Source of the DNA: Pectinophora gossypiella
Lineage: Eukaryota > Arthropoda > Insecta > Lepidoptera > Gelechiidae
Length of the DNA stretch: 64,000 nucleotides
Assembly: GCF_024362695.1 (NCBI RefSeq)
Contig: NC_065419.1
Span: 9,424,678-9,488,677 of the forward strand
Reading direction: 5' to 3'
The notes beneath the pieces were generated by a model that saw nothing but the letters and a program-made list of their open reading frames with translations, searched no databases and was not told where the DNA came from. Both the position numbers and the translations under genes were made by a program. Positions 32,766 through 44,945 of the stretch are shown one piece after another. The stretch's first letter is position 1, and each line of letters opens with the position of its first letter.

Positions 32766-33839
32766 ATAAACTTCCCTAGGGTCATTATGCTCACCCGTCA
32801 ATTTGCCGTAGGATTACACCAAGTAAGCATCTGTTACCATGTCGAAACATGTTACGTTAATGATTGGGTAAGCCTTTAATCTGGAAGCTTCCCCGTAGCA
32901 CCTCGTAGGAAGACAGATTAAACCTGTCAACGGGCAGATAGCTACAAATTCAAAGGAGAAATGTTCCATTTCATTTCCCTAATTGCATTTTGATTAATCT
33001 TGTGTATATAGTTTGTATTTATGCTTTGTCTTCAGCAAGAAACTGGAACGGTTATGTAAGCATTGTTAATTTTATAATCTGCATTTAAAATATATATTTA
33101 TCTGTCTAGTATAATGCATTGTCTTGCATTTTCGCTTTATATGACTCCAAGAATAACATAAATAGCATATTTTACGTCACTACTCTAACACTAAACTGCT
33201 ATCATAACAGCAAAATCATTATTTTACACCATAATGTCATTTTTTAAGAGAGATAAACTAAGATCATGGTCTGTCATTGCGATTAAATGGACTCTTGAAC
33301 AATTAGACAAAATAAGCATGCCTATACAAAAATTATACACGCGTTTCTTTGCTTCGGCAGCAAAGAAGCCAGATAATACTACTTAAGATAACTTCAAATG
33401 TTTGATACGAAGAGGATTGTACTGCAATTAGACAAGGAGACACTACTGATAGCAATTGATATCAAGAAAGTATATATAGTTTAACTACAGCGGGGCAAAA
33501 GGAACCGATATTTCAGAGAAACTCTGAAAGTCTTGGAAACTGCCAACGAGACGTGCACGAAAAGTGGCAGAAATAAATACTTGAGGCGAGCCAGCTTCCC
33601 GCGATCCAGTAGCTTTTTGAAGATTTCCCCACTTTTCCGGACGATTCTCCAAACCGTAAGCATTTTAAGCGGAAAAATCTTTAAGTCTGCTGTCTTGAAT
33701 TTTATACTTATAGCAACTTGTGTTAAAATAAAACATTTGTTCTGCAATGTATTGTAGCTATTGTAGTATTTAAATTTCGAATGGGTTTCCAAATTAAAAA
33801 TGTGGGACAGAAGTGAAGTAAATGAGTGTAGTTTATCAT

Positions 33840-34142
33840 TTACTCAGCCTGCATCCTCCCACTGCTGGATATGGGCCCCCTCTCTTTCACGCCATCCTTT
33901 CCGGTCCTATGCAAGTCTGATCCACTGTTTTCCGGCAAACCTTACAACGTCATCCGATCATCGGACTGGTGGAACACCACCAACTATAATCATCATCATC
34001 ATCACCAGCCGGCTTAACGTGCCTTCCGAAGCACGGAGGAGCTCGAGATAAACTTTTTTTGTGGTCACCGGCCTTTGCGAAAGTTGCTTAACTTCAACAA
34101 TCGCAGACCAAGCGCGTTTACCGCTGCGCCACCGAGCTCCTC
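33840..34142 (-). mobile_element. tRNA/5S-like composite SINE next to Pde11 exon 2
   Basis: On the minus strand it opens with an A-box (GGTGGCGCAGCGGTAAACG) and then GAAGTTAAGCAACTTTCGC and GGTGACCAC. These resemble the internal control region of 5S rRNA rather than a tRNA B-box. The body holds CTTCGGAAGGCACGTTAAGC, then a TGATGATGATGATG run, and at 33840-33990 a degenerate RTE-like tail. Composition is from recognition only. Confidence 0.6.
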
Positions 34143-34196
34143 ATAATACCACGTACAAACTATAATATCACGTAGTAAATAAGTAAGAAAACTCAC

Positions 34197-34338
34197 CTCA
34201 AGAAGTAGTCGTGCACGAAGTCCTGGTTCTCATCCAGCCAGGCCTCAGTACGCGCGCACTCCGCATCATAGCAGGTGGGTGCGGGCATGACCCCGCCCGC
34301 CCCACCCGCCGGCTCCTCGATGCTCCGCAACTGTAGGC
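34197..34338 (-). CDS. Pde11: Pde11 exon 2
   Basis: A 142-bp exon bounded by a tcgcag acceptor (ending at 34339) and a gtgagt donor (34196-34191). It enters with two bases (Ser with exon 1) and leaves with AG (Arg with exon 3). The product reads LQLRSIEEPA, a Gly/Ala-rich linker, PTCYDAECARTEAWLDENQD and then FVHDYFLR. The EAWLDEN...F..DYF block is the conserved N-terminal helix motif of PDE11/PDE5-type enzymes. GC content is far above the flanks. A tRNA/5S-like SINE begins only 54 bases past the exon in the intron. Confidence 0.9.
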
Positions 34339-36747
34339 CTGCGACAATACAGAACAAGTTCAGTATGCTTCTCCTACCATTATCATAGAATAAAGAATAA
34401 ATACTACGTATAGAACGGCAACTCTCTGCTCCCCACCAGTCGCTGAGCTAGGTTTACCTCGAAATGGTTGGAACCACTTAATCGCGTTCTAAACTTCCAC
34501 TTGAGTACAGTTATTAGGTGCATTACTAGCCTGAATGGCAGTTAGTATATGACCACAGATGCGTTCGGATTATAATTATATTTATACAGAAATTATTAAT
34601 TTATTTAATGAAATAAAAATGGTAGAAAAGAGAGGAAGGTGAAAATCAAACGGATGTTGAGTTACATGGATCAAATTAAAGAGTAGGCGAATGTCGTGTC
34701 TTATAAAGAAGTCAAAGAATTGAGCTTTGATAGGCAAGAATGGCTAATATACACCGACAAGAGCGTGGCTCTAAATTAATAAGCGAATGTAAATGAATAA
34801 AATTAAGAACACAGAATTGGCAAAAGTGCTGGAACCACTAAATAAATCCATTAAAAATTCAGACAAAGAAAACCCTTATTTCTGGACGACAACTATTTTA
34901 CAACAAACGAAATATCCACAATCCAAAGTATTCCAATAGCCTTTTCAAATACAAGACATCTACCAGACATTCATGAACTACCAGAAAGCTAGACAAACGA
35001 TTGAATAGGACCAAAATTCATGTAAATCAAAGCCAAGACTGATTGAGATTGCAGTTGCCTAAGCCAACACTTCCAAACCACAGAATTTAGAATACGACAG
35101 TGTCTAGAAATGAAGTAACTTTAGATCTATTATTTGCCATTTCAAACGACTTGCATCTTTAATCATCATGTATCATTATTTCATCACTGGAACAGAATAC
35201 TTTGTTTTATTTCACTACCATTTTTATAAAAGCTATAGCTACTTTTGGCCAGCCAGTTCAGCACAGGGACAAACTTTAGTAATCATCAAGTAACATTCAA
35301 AGTTTTGCATCGCTTCTTTAATCACTATGCTGACCAGACCATTTAATGTACAATCGTCGTTTATTCGAGGATAAAAATACGAATTATAAAGTGAAACTGA
35401 TGATGCGATATATGTCTACGATGCAATAACCTCTTGCGGCCGATCCAAGTGCGAGATTTACCTGGAACATTATAACAAATATCACAGCACGGATCATAAT
35501 GGGACATTGTTCTTGAGATAGGGACGTTGGGGCAAAAATAAAATAATCAACTATTTTATGACGAAAAACGTCAGATTTAACTTTTTATAAAATGCATAGA
35601 GCTTTTTTTTGGTTAAATTTGCCCCGAGAAGGAGCAGGCAAAGGGACATAGCCATACAGCCTGGTCAGATGAAGTTTTTCTTCATGTATTATTTCTTGAA
35701 TTTGTTTTCTTTGTCTTCAGTAAATTGTTTTCGAAGGCCGGAGCCATTTCTTTTGTTTAATTATTTGTCTTCATCCACATCAAAGACCTTGTATAGAATA
35801 GACGGAGCATATTTAAGACGAAAGAAAAACATAGGTTTTGTCTTTCGCACTCATGTGAGCCGTCATAAGTTAAAAAGAGATAAATATACTATCGTCGTAA
35901 CGTCTTTTGTACTCGTGTAGCGGGTTTGTTATAGAAACGTACCTATAGTATATGTTTTTGTATCAGAACCACTAGTGCCGTTCCATGTCTTTATCGACAT
36001 TATTATTGGCTAAATATTTCATGTTAGTCCAAGATCTAAAAAAATATACATTACAAATTGAATGATTAATTAAATACAGAAATAACGACCTAGTATCCAT
36101 ACCTGGGTGGGTAGAACCTCAAGTAAATTAGTTAAAACGATACCTATTTGTACCCTGATAGAAAGATACCTAAGAAGAACCGTACATTGCGGTGACAGAT
36201 TCAGAACCACTTATTCAACGTAATTATCATGGACAAACTTGTTAAAGGTCAATTTATCATTTTTGAATCTATGTCATTTCGCAAGGTGTTATGGCCGAGG
36301 AGGTCGAGGACGGTCCATCTAGTCCACATATACTATAGTATCATTTTAATACGACATTGCGGCCACCCTTTGGTTGCTATAAATCACATACCTACCCTTT
36401 TATAAAAATTAAATACACGTTTTTCATTGACTTGACCGGAAATCGAATCGGCTCTCGATACAAGAAGTAGACGACCTTCTAGTATATTTCGGGGATTATC
36501 TCAATGCGATTAAAGAATAAAAGCAAATACTTCTTTATAAGATTTTTATTCAATATAGTTAGAATACAATGACTACGAAGCACTGAACAATTCCGACTTT
36601 TGGTGATAAAAAAAAATATTTCCTCTTGTTCACTTTCTTTAGAAGTGTATAGTGTCGGCTCTGGTCGTTATAACTTTACCTGCAAGAATGGCACATATTA
36701 ACGTGGAGCACACAAATACACAAGCATTGCATGTTTACACATTGCAC

Positions 36748-36855
36748 ATAGAAGGAATAATCACAGGTAATTACAAAAATAGTTATTCATACTAATTATT
36801 TATAGAAGGAATAATCACAGGTAATTACCAAAATAGTTATTCATACTAATTATTT
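36748..36855 (+). repeat. 54-bp tandem duplication
   Basis: Two units (36748-36801, 36802-36855) beginning ATAGAAGGAATAATCACAGG differ by one base. The pair is flanked by ATTGCACA on the left and TGTGCAAT on the right. Confidence 0.92.
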
Positions 36856-39800
36856 TGTGCAATAGAGAATATTTGTATTGTATTGAAATATTTTTTCCAT
36901 GCTAATGTAGAATACAAAAACGAAATAGCTGCAAATTTATCTATAAACTTATAACTAAACTTAAACTCACCTTATGTGAGTGAATATTGTTGGTACTGCA
37001 TCTCTATGTAATATTTTTGTTTGGTATCCTGCTCGATAGAAAGCAAGATACATCGAAATGTAATTAGCACAGGCTTAAATAAGGAGAAGGCGTCCTTCAG
37101 AAGAGAGAATTATCTCGTTTCATGGTCTGAATCTAATTGTTTCTTAATTTCTTGTTTCGTAAATTAGGATATTTAGGAAATCTGGAAAATACAATATCTT
37201 TATGTAATCTTCATCCAAATCGGAAACAGGTCGAAAAATAAATTAAACGTGAATAGAATAACGCAACATGTAGATGTTACATTCAAACATAATATTATGT
37301 TATCGATATCAAAGGACAACACTACTTATAATACTTTGGGTACATGATCTGTCAAAGCTGATTAACGTAAAATGTGAAATCAATTATTTGTACAAATGTG
37401 ACGGCTTTGCTAAAAATATGCGTCTGCATCGTGTTTAGGGCTCAATAAACTTTACAAAAACCAGACCAGGTAATGTATTTCTTGCACACAAACATGTATT
37501 ATGTGGTCGATAACTTACCCATGGTGAGACATTGTTTGATCGTTCTCCATTATAACACCCATTCTACTCTCACAACCAATAGCTACGCAAGCCATGGTTC
37601 ATAATGAATAACTATTTCACAGATTGTTTATATAAAAAGTTAAAATAATGTCCCAAAACACCAAAAAACTAACGGCAGGTTTGGTATCCAGCTGACTACC
37701 ACAACATCTCAAAACGGTAAACACTGACGTTCTAGACAGCGGTGTTTGTCTATGTTTGTTTCTTTTTTCCACAGAGATTGTTGCCATAGGGAAGAAAGAG
37801 AGCTGTGATAGTTTGATCGTCACTCTAAAATATTATCCGTCTATTCTATACAAGGTCTTTGATCCACATAGAGCAACACGTATAAATGTCATAACTAGCG
37901 ATCATAGACCAACCAAAGAGTAGTATAATATAGACTGGACTCGGATTTTGGGCTATTCAAGACCTCTTTTAAAGTATGGATTATTTGGGGCAGAAGGTTA
38001 TCCTTCTCCAAATAAGCCAAATTACTAAACATTATAGCACTAAATATAGATCAAAACCTATTTCGGGTCGTTTCGTGTTTCCTGACCTGCGTATCTCGGA
38101 GTGTTTGTCGAGAGGTAACATGTTTAGTGTAGCCTTCCCGGAATGTTGTCACCTGTTGAATGTTTACCCACACGAATTGTGACCTTCTGATCATATGTTC
38201 ATTGAGTAACTATAAAACTGGTAATTGTGAAAATCGGGTCCTGATAACAACAGCGAAATAAGTGTGATAAAGTTCTATGAACTCAGTAAAGGTTAGCCTC
38301 TTTACTTCCATTTGGAAATGGAACAATTAGAAATCTTGTTGTCTTATTAAGTATCTTACTTAATTCAAACTTATGTTTGAAATAAAATATTTCTATAGAT
38401 ACCTAACTAAACTCTACACTCCACTTCCACTTACGTAACTAAATAGAAATACTAACTATCTTATACATCAGTGATACTAACTACCAAACCTAACTTACAT
38501 AAAGCCTCGTACATTGAACTCAAAGACGGTTTATCAAAAAACTTTCATTAAGATCTCCTAATAGAAAGTCCTCAAATATTCTATTCAATTTTTATTCGAA
38601 TATGCGATTAGGTTGCATGGCTATCGCGACAAACGCTATCGCATCTGACGTTAATTATACTAAAGATAAACGAACGAAACGCAAACATGTTTCTACTAAT
38701 TGAATTGGATATACACACGAACGGTGTTTGGATATATTTTTTTATTCTCATGGTAACACCGGAAGCGCTAAGAATATTAGGCAGGTATTTAGGATATGAC
38801 GTGAAGAAAACTATGTATACCTACAGGATAGAAAGCTAGATATGCTTTGCACGGGTGGATATTTATTTTTTAAAGGTTAAGTTGGAAAACCTAAGTAATA
38901 AATATAGCCTATGTTACTCAGGGATATTGTTGCATTCTAATAGCGAAAGAATTTTAGAACTTGGTGCAGTAGTTATTGAGTTTACTCAATACAAACAAAA
39001 ATAAAAATCTTTTCTCTTTAGATATTATTATAGAGGTATGTCTATATAATACAGGTAGGTACGACGAGCATCCTGGCTTTATCAACACTTGATGACCGGC
39101 GGTATTTCCTCAGAAGTGATACTTTACTTTTTTCACACATTCACAACGTTACTAAATAGCCTGGAGAACATTACGACAGGAAAGATAAAAGCTTTTTTGT
39201 TGTAATTACTAGTAGGAAGAGAAACACTTAGTGATGCCTAGGAAAAATGGTGGTTGGGACTTCTTAGAGTGGATACCTTACAAAAAAATAAAGCTCATGA
39301 CATTTTCTGTCACGTAATTTGAATCCCCACCAACCCGCAGCGCATTCTATACCCCCTCCTTATTATTTATTCGTAGCCCCCTCCAGTAAGTTGAGAGCAC
39401 GCCTTTGCAGAAGTGGGACTTACGTATTATATTATGTATTTATATGTTATTTGCGTAAATAAAGCCTAAAAGACTAAAACAGATTTATTTGATTAATCAC
39501 ATTTTATTAATCAAACGAATTTTCATTAAATATTTGCATTGTAAATACAATATGAAAAAGATAATTAACTCCATTGCAATAAAGTCGTTCATATATTAAT
39601 ATTTTACAAGCAGGACCTGAGTATTTTCATCTGCATACCTGATTTATTAAAAAGCGAGCCCGTTCGTAACTCATCAATATGTTACCATATTGAATCTCTG
39701 AAATTTTTCGTAGTTTTATTTGATAAAAATATTCGACTTAATAAACTTTTAAAATTTTCATTCAAAGGGTTATTTATACAATTTAAATAAAATCATGCAG

Positions 39801-40237
39801 GATATAAAATAAAACTGCACCTCGCTTATAAAGTGTCCATATAAAGTGTCCCAAAAGAAATATTTCAAGTTTTCAAAAAGATAACTTACCCAATCTCTTT
39901 ATTTTCAAAATAAACATATCCAAGACTTGAAGTCTCATATAGAAAAACTACCGCACAGTTGTAAAAACGCGATATAATGCACACAAAACCACACTCAAGA
40001 AAATCTAGATAGCTATCTCTCCAAACAAAAAAACATTTAACAAAGAACTTCGAATCTCCCGATCTGACTCCTGAGTCAACCACGTATTGAATCCAACTGA
40101 GGACTGAAGGACTTTCTGACTATATCAACAGGAAAATCAGGGGTTTCCACAACTCATATTATCGTATCATACCCACTTGAAGTTTCCCGAATAAATTACT
40201 CAATTACCTAAGTCGTTCTCAAGAAGCTGCAGTGTTA

Positions 40238-41743
40238 TGACGTAAGCAGTAGGCGTATTTAATCACATCACAAACACGCACGTGACGTTTAGAACCCACT
40301 CGTATGACGTAAGGTTTAACTAGATATTGGCAAAAAGATAAAAGATTGGAATATATTTTTGCGTTTACAGTAATAATATTGACCACCGGTGTTCGCAGCT
40401 CCACCAGCAAAGTCACAGAGTAAGAACTTAATTAATATTATGAAAAATGTTTCCAACAATTTGTTTAAACACCACACCATGTGACATACATGGTGACGTG
40501 ATAGTTTAATATATACACATATAAACAACTTAGCGGTCACTTTCAGTCTAATTATCATGAAGACTAGCAAAAAGTTGGTAACAATTCGTATCATAATTCA
40601 TCGAAAGCAATAGTTGCGTGTGTCTGATAACAGGATTCCGCGTATAATTTTATGCCAAAGAACAATATCAAGAATCCGCTTACGGTTCTAAGGAAATCAG
40701 TCAACATTCACTACGTCACGATAATGACGTCAACTTTAATCGCATCAACTTATACGATTTCTCAAGGAAAACACATGGAAACAATAAAAAAAGTAGTAAT
40801 GTTTATGCGGAAACTATAAAAATGTAACTGCATATTTTGACTTCCTTGTGAATACTTACCTGAAGTAAAACGCGGTAAAATGTTTTACATAGTGTCTCTA
40901 TGACTGGATATTTATTTTCATTTTCGTTTTTGCGGAAAACATCAATAAAATATTTTACGTCTTGCATTTTTCTCCCAGTTGATCGTTTCGTAAATAGGTA
41001 TATTTTTTGTCTGTGAATGTTGGCTTAGTGACGTGTTTCATCTACCGCATTCAGTGCTTTACCCTATACTAAATAACTGAGAGTCCTATGTGTCTTATAT
41101 GTAGCATGCTCTCTTTTCTATCGGAGCAAGCTTCATCATCATCAGTCACCTTAATTCAACGCATTTTATCAGACGATAAATGGAACAAACCATTACCGGA
41201 AACGTTATATCGGTATTTTTTCGCAACGAACAACACGTATTACCAGGAACCCATAAATCTGCGGAGTTACAAATCCGTGACGTTATAACCCTCGTGTTAT
41301 GGTCGTTGCCGTCCAGAGTCCAGGGCAGTTACGACCTCTCGGCTCCAGTTATGCAGATGCGAACAATTCAACTCAAACCAAGAGTATTAAGCCACGTCCC
41401 CACTAGGGGACATTGGTCGAGCAACATAATGTCTCTGGAGATATCAGGTGATATCGAACGACGTTGCCAGAATTCGCGCGACAACCAGTTCTCTCTCTAA
41501 CTACGTAAAACTCGCGTAATATGTCATGCGGTATGGGGCTATATCTTTTGTAATAGTTACTTATTGGTGTGTGTACCACGATGTAGTTTACGTTACTACG
41601 TACAGGTATTATTTATTTATTTTATTTTAGGAAGATTTACAGACAACTAGCATTAGTGTATAAAACTGATTGCTTAACTATCAACATAGTAATGCAGATT
41701 ATACCTCAACAAATTATTCATAATGAGTTTGTTCTTGACGTCA
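40238..41743. promoter_or_regulatory. Cluster of CRE-type (TGACGT) cores in Pde11 intron 1
   Basis: TGACGT cores lie at 40238 (TGACGTAA), 40283 (TGACGTTT), 40305 (TGACGTAA), 40494 (TGACGTGA), 40713-40718 (minus strand), 40725 (TGACGTCA, perfect palindrome), 41039, 41278 and 41736 (TGACGTCA). TGACGTCA is the binding site of CREB/ATF-type bZIP proteins. From base composition I estimate fewer than one core expected in 1.5 kb. Function is inferred. Confidence 0.4.
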
Positions 41744-41888
41744 GTGATGATATCTTGTCCAGCGCTGCAGTTTAGTGAACAACTAAACTATTAACTATCT
41801 TTTTGAAAAAATAAAAACAATTATAAAAAGTCTCTTAATGTCTCCGGAGACATGTCGCTCGACAAAATTTCCCCTAGAGAGGACGGGG
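41391..41888. repeat. Element with inverted ends (about 500 bp)
   Basis: Left end 41391-41444 (CCCCACTAGGGGACATTGG, CGAGCAACATAATGTCTC) and right end 41837-41888 (reading inward, CTAGGGGAAATTTTGTCGAG and CGACATGTCTCCGGAGACAT) are imperfect inverted copies. Interior unrecognised. It is probably a non-autonomous DNA element; an open frame at 41180-41500 is read as chance. Confidence 0.45.
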
Positions 41889-44161
41889 CTTTATGCAAAC
41901 AATGTGAAAATTCGCTTTATAGCTTACACCCATTATGCGCGTGCATGCGACATGGAAAGCTACGGTTTAATTTTACAGCTTTGGATTTACTTTAAAAGTC
42001 TAAAGATTATTAATTTATGCGTCAATAAATCGTATACTGCGGATAGGTGAATTATGTTTCACTTGGATACCAAGGTGTCTCCTTGGTCAATCTTGGAAAA
42101 GTTACTGATAAATACTTACGTAGTACTAATAGCTATTTATTAACGGAACAAAGAAAATGAGTTAATTACCCTGTTTCTCTTCTGTTACATCGACATAAAA
42201 TCTGATATCTATTAATACACAAAACATTATTTTGCTTCGGAAAATACCACAGAGGCAACCAAGGGAGGCTTTCACAAAAGAATAAGGCAGTTTAAAAATA
42301 GATTCTAGGTATTTTGAGTTTAGTTACTTATAATTACGATTTGTATTCTGCTGATAGAATTTTAAGGGTACCGAATCGAATAGCAAAAGTTTGGTCTAGT
42401 AAAGAAAATAATTGAATACTTATTAGCGATATGTAATTCAAGTTTTATATCGGCGCATTGCGAACGGGGATGATTGTGCAAAACGCTTCTAGAAATTGTG
42501 AATTTATCTTTGCTTTTCATTATATTATCAAACCATTATTTGAGTTGCCGCCGCTTGGGAATGAAAAAATATTATTAATAACATTTAAAAATAATGTTTT
42601 AACTTATATTTACTTATTTCTTTTATTTTTTCAAGGAAAGCCAACAGTTATCAATTACAGAGAGTAGACAAAGAACGTAACAGATATCAGAGAATAGTAA
42701 TATGATATCAGAGAGTTCTGTGCACAACTCTGTGCAAATTACAGTTAGAATAGAGAAAATAAATACAAGAATAGGATTTAATTAAAAAAAGAAAGAAGTA
42801 CGTAAGTTCTTATTATGAAAACGAGTTCCTTGTGCTTCGTCCATCCACTCCAAAAATGCAATCTCAATTTGCGTTATCCGGGTTTCTAGTTCCAGTTCAG
42901 AGTTCTTCAAATAACTTTAACAAAATAGTGAAATTCAACCACAAAGTTGATTGAGTCGAGCATGTAGAGTTTGAACAAGAGTTCAAGATATTTTCATGCT
43001 TTATTTGACAATCGCTTCTATAAAAATCCGTCAATAACTTCAAAATAAGTAATCGTCATAAATCCCAGTACTAGGAGACAACAAGGGAAGACCAAAATAT
43101 AGCTCAACACAATGTTATAATTTCGTTACGTCTAGACCAAAGTCGTCTGGAAATTACACAGACTTATAAACAAATAAAATATCTAATAGGTAGAATTGTC
43201 TGTTAATGGGGCTGTATTCAGTACCTATTCAGTGAAGCTTTGAGCAACTTGGTAACACGAAAGTAAAAGGCATGTCTAAAAATAGATACCAAACCTTTTA
43301 CAACTACTGTGTCGAGCCTGTATGACGTTTGAAAAAATGATGATTAAATGCACGGCTCTTCATATTTAGTAGTCACCAAGTCACTCTCTCGCTGTCCCGT
43401 TGTCGCGCCGTGGACTCCCACTGATTTTTGCACGCGATTTTACTTATTCCCGTTCATAATACATTAAATTTGTTTAAAACCAATTGTAAACTTAAAATAC
43501 ATCATTCTACCACTTTAACCTACTCATTATGAGGTGTCTTAACTGTCCGGAACGGCGCGAAATTATTATATAGTTGAATTTTGCTTTGAAACTATCCTTT
43601 CTCTCGTAAGTTCGTTCGCGTTAGCTTTGATTATAGCGGTAAGACAACAACTTTATTCCTGTAAGTGGTTCGTCACTTAAAGGGGTGTAGATCTATGTAT
43701 GTGTCAATTTTCGACCCATATCAGTCATGTTATGAAAGTGGAACCAATTTACAAACTTTCGCGTTTGTAAAAAACACTTTACTATTTTTTTGACATCCAC
43801 AGTAAATATTTAAACGTTACATAACAACATACCATGGCATCACGTCTGTATTCCCAAGGGGTGCGCACAGGTGTATAGACTAACTACACACCCGCTTCTC
43901 GCCAGCTATATTCAAAACTTGCTTGTGTCTACATCTAAACTCTTATGGGTATGGAATGAAGACACAACGATTAGTCCTAATAAGTGATGATTCATTGTCT
44001 TAGGAATAAACCCAGTTGTCGCGAAGTAGTTAGTGCGGACTTGACATAAATTCCGTTTACGAGATGGGATGACGCGAGCGCACAGCATCCCGCCCGCCCA
44101 CTTGCTGACGTCCACGGATCGGATGAACATTTTTTATGGCAAAAAAAATTATGTGCCTAAT

Positions 44162-44260
44162 ATTGTCTGGAAGAAATCGCTTTCAGCGATAAGGCCGCCT
44201 TTGCCCATTTTTGTTTTATGATCGTTTTTGAACAATAAAAAGTATTCATTTATTCAATTA
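44162..44260 (+). repeat. LINE 3' tail with hairpin
   Basis: TGTCTGGAAGAAATCGC, a hairpin ATCGCT/AGCGAT (44176-44181 with 44185-44190), then AAGGCCGCC and an AATAAA signal. Same family as 55255-55380. Confidence 0.6.
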
Positions 44261-44807
44261 TAATTTATTATGTAGGTACATCGGGAGGCTAACTACAGAT
44301 ACTAACTACGTATCTATAATAAGGTAATTTTATTTCACTACAAAAGATAGAAAATATAAAGCTTAAGAGTAGTTTGTGATGCCTTTAAAGTATCTAATTG
44401 TTTGAATACAGTTCAGTTTTGCAGTGATGAAGATGCAAACACGAACAAACTCATAATAGGAATACCTATCCACCAAACTGAGCTTAAATGATCCGATCAT
44501 ACCCATATCATGTATACCATACCACACAACAATCTCGTATTGCTGCTAATGTCAGCGCATTAGACCCCACGAGAGTAGATGTCACGTGTCTAACTAAGCC
44601 AATTGCTGAAGTTGTACCCAATGTGAACATTGTAACTGAACTTCTGCAATATCAGATACGATGACGAGGAATGTAATCAGTATCAAATGTCTCCGTCAAA
44701 CTTGCTCTTAGCTTCCTTGACCAAAACTAAACTGATTAACCCAACACAAAAGAATTGCTACTTTTGTTCAAAATGAAAATTACATGTCGTTTCTGTAATA
44801 GACCTGG

Positions 44808-44945
44808 GCACCCTCAGGGCTGTTGTCTTAAACGTTGTATCAAGTGAGAGCCTTCAGCGCTCTCCATTTGTCCGGCCAAGTAGTTAATGCCATCTGCAGC
44901 AAATCTACAATAAGTCACGTCAAAAAAATGTAATAGACCAAAAAC
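44808..44945 (-). repeat. Dispersed repeat J copy
   Basis: GGGCACCCTCAGGGCTGTTG, GAGAGCCTTCAGCGCTC and CCATTTGTCCGGCCAAGTAG, then CTACAATAAGTCACGTCAAA. Confidence 0.7.

Larger units (their letters stand above)
18607..34196 (-). other. Pde11: Pde11 intron 2 (about 15.6 kb)
   Basis: This intron holds the full LINE, four SINE-1 copies, a SINE-2 copy, the tRNA/5S-like SINE, a 148-bp MITE and several repeat fragments. About 19.1-21.7 kb and 31.1-31.9 kb hold nothing I recognise apart from AT-rich sequence. Confidence 0.8.

Noticed and set aside
41180..41500. 106-codon plus-strand ORF
   Set aside because: It overlaps an inverted-end repeat and shows no protein motif.
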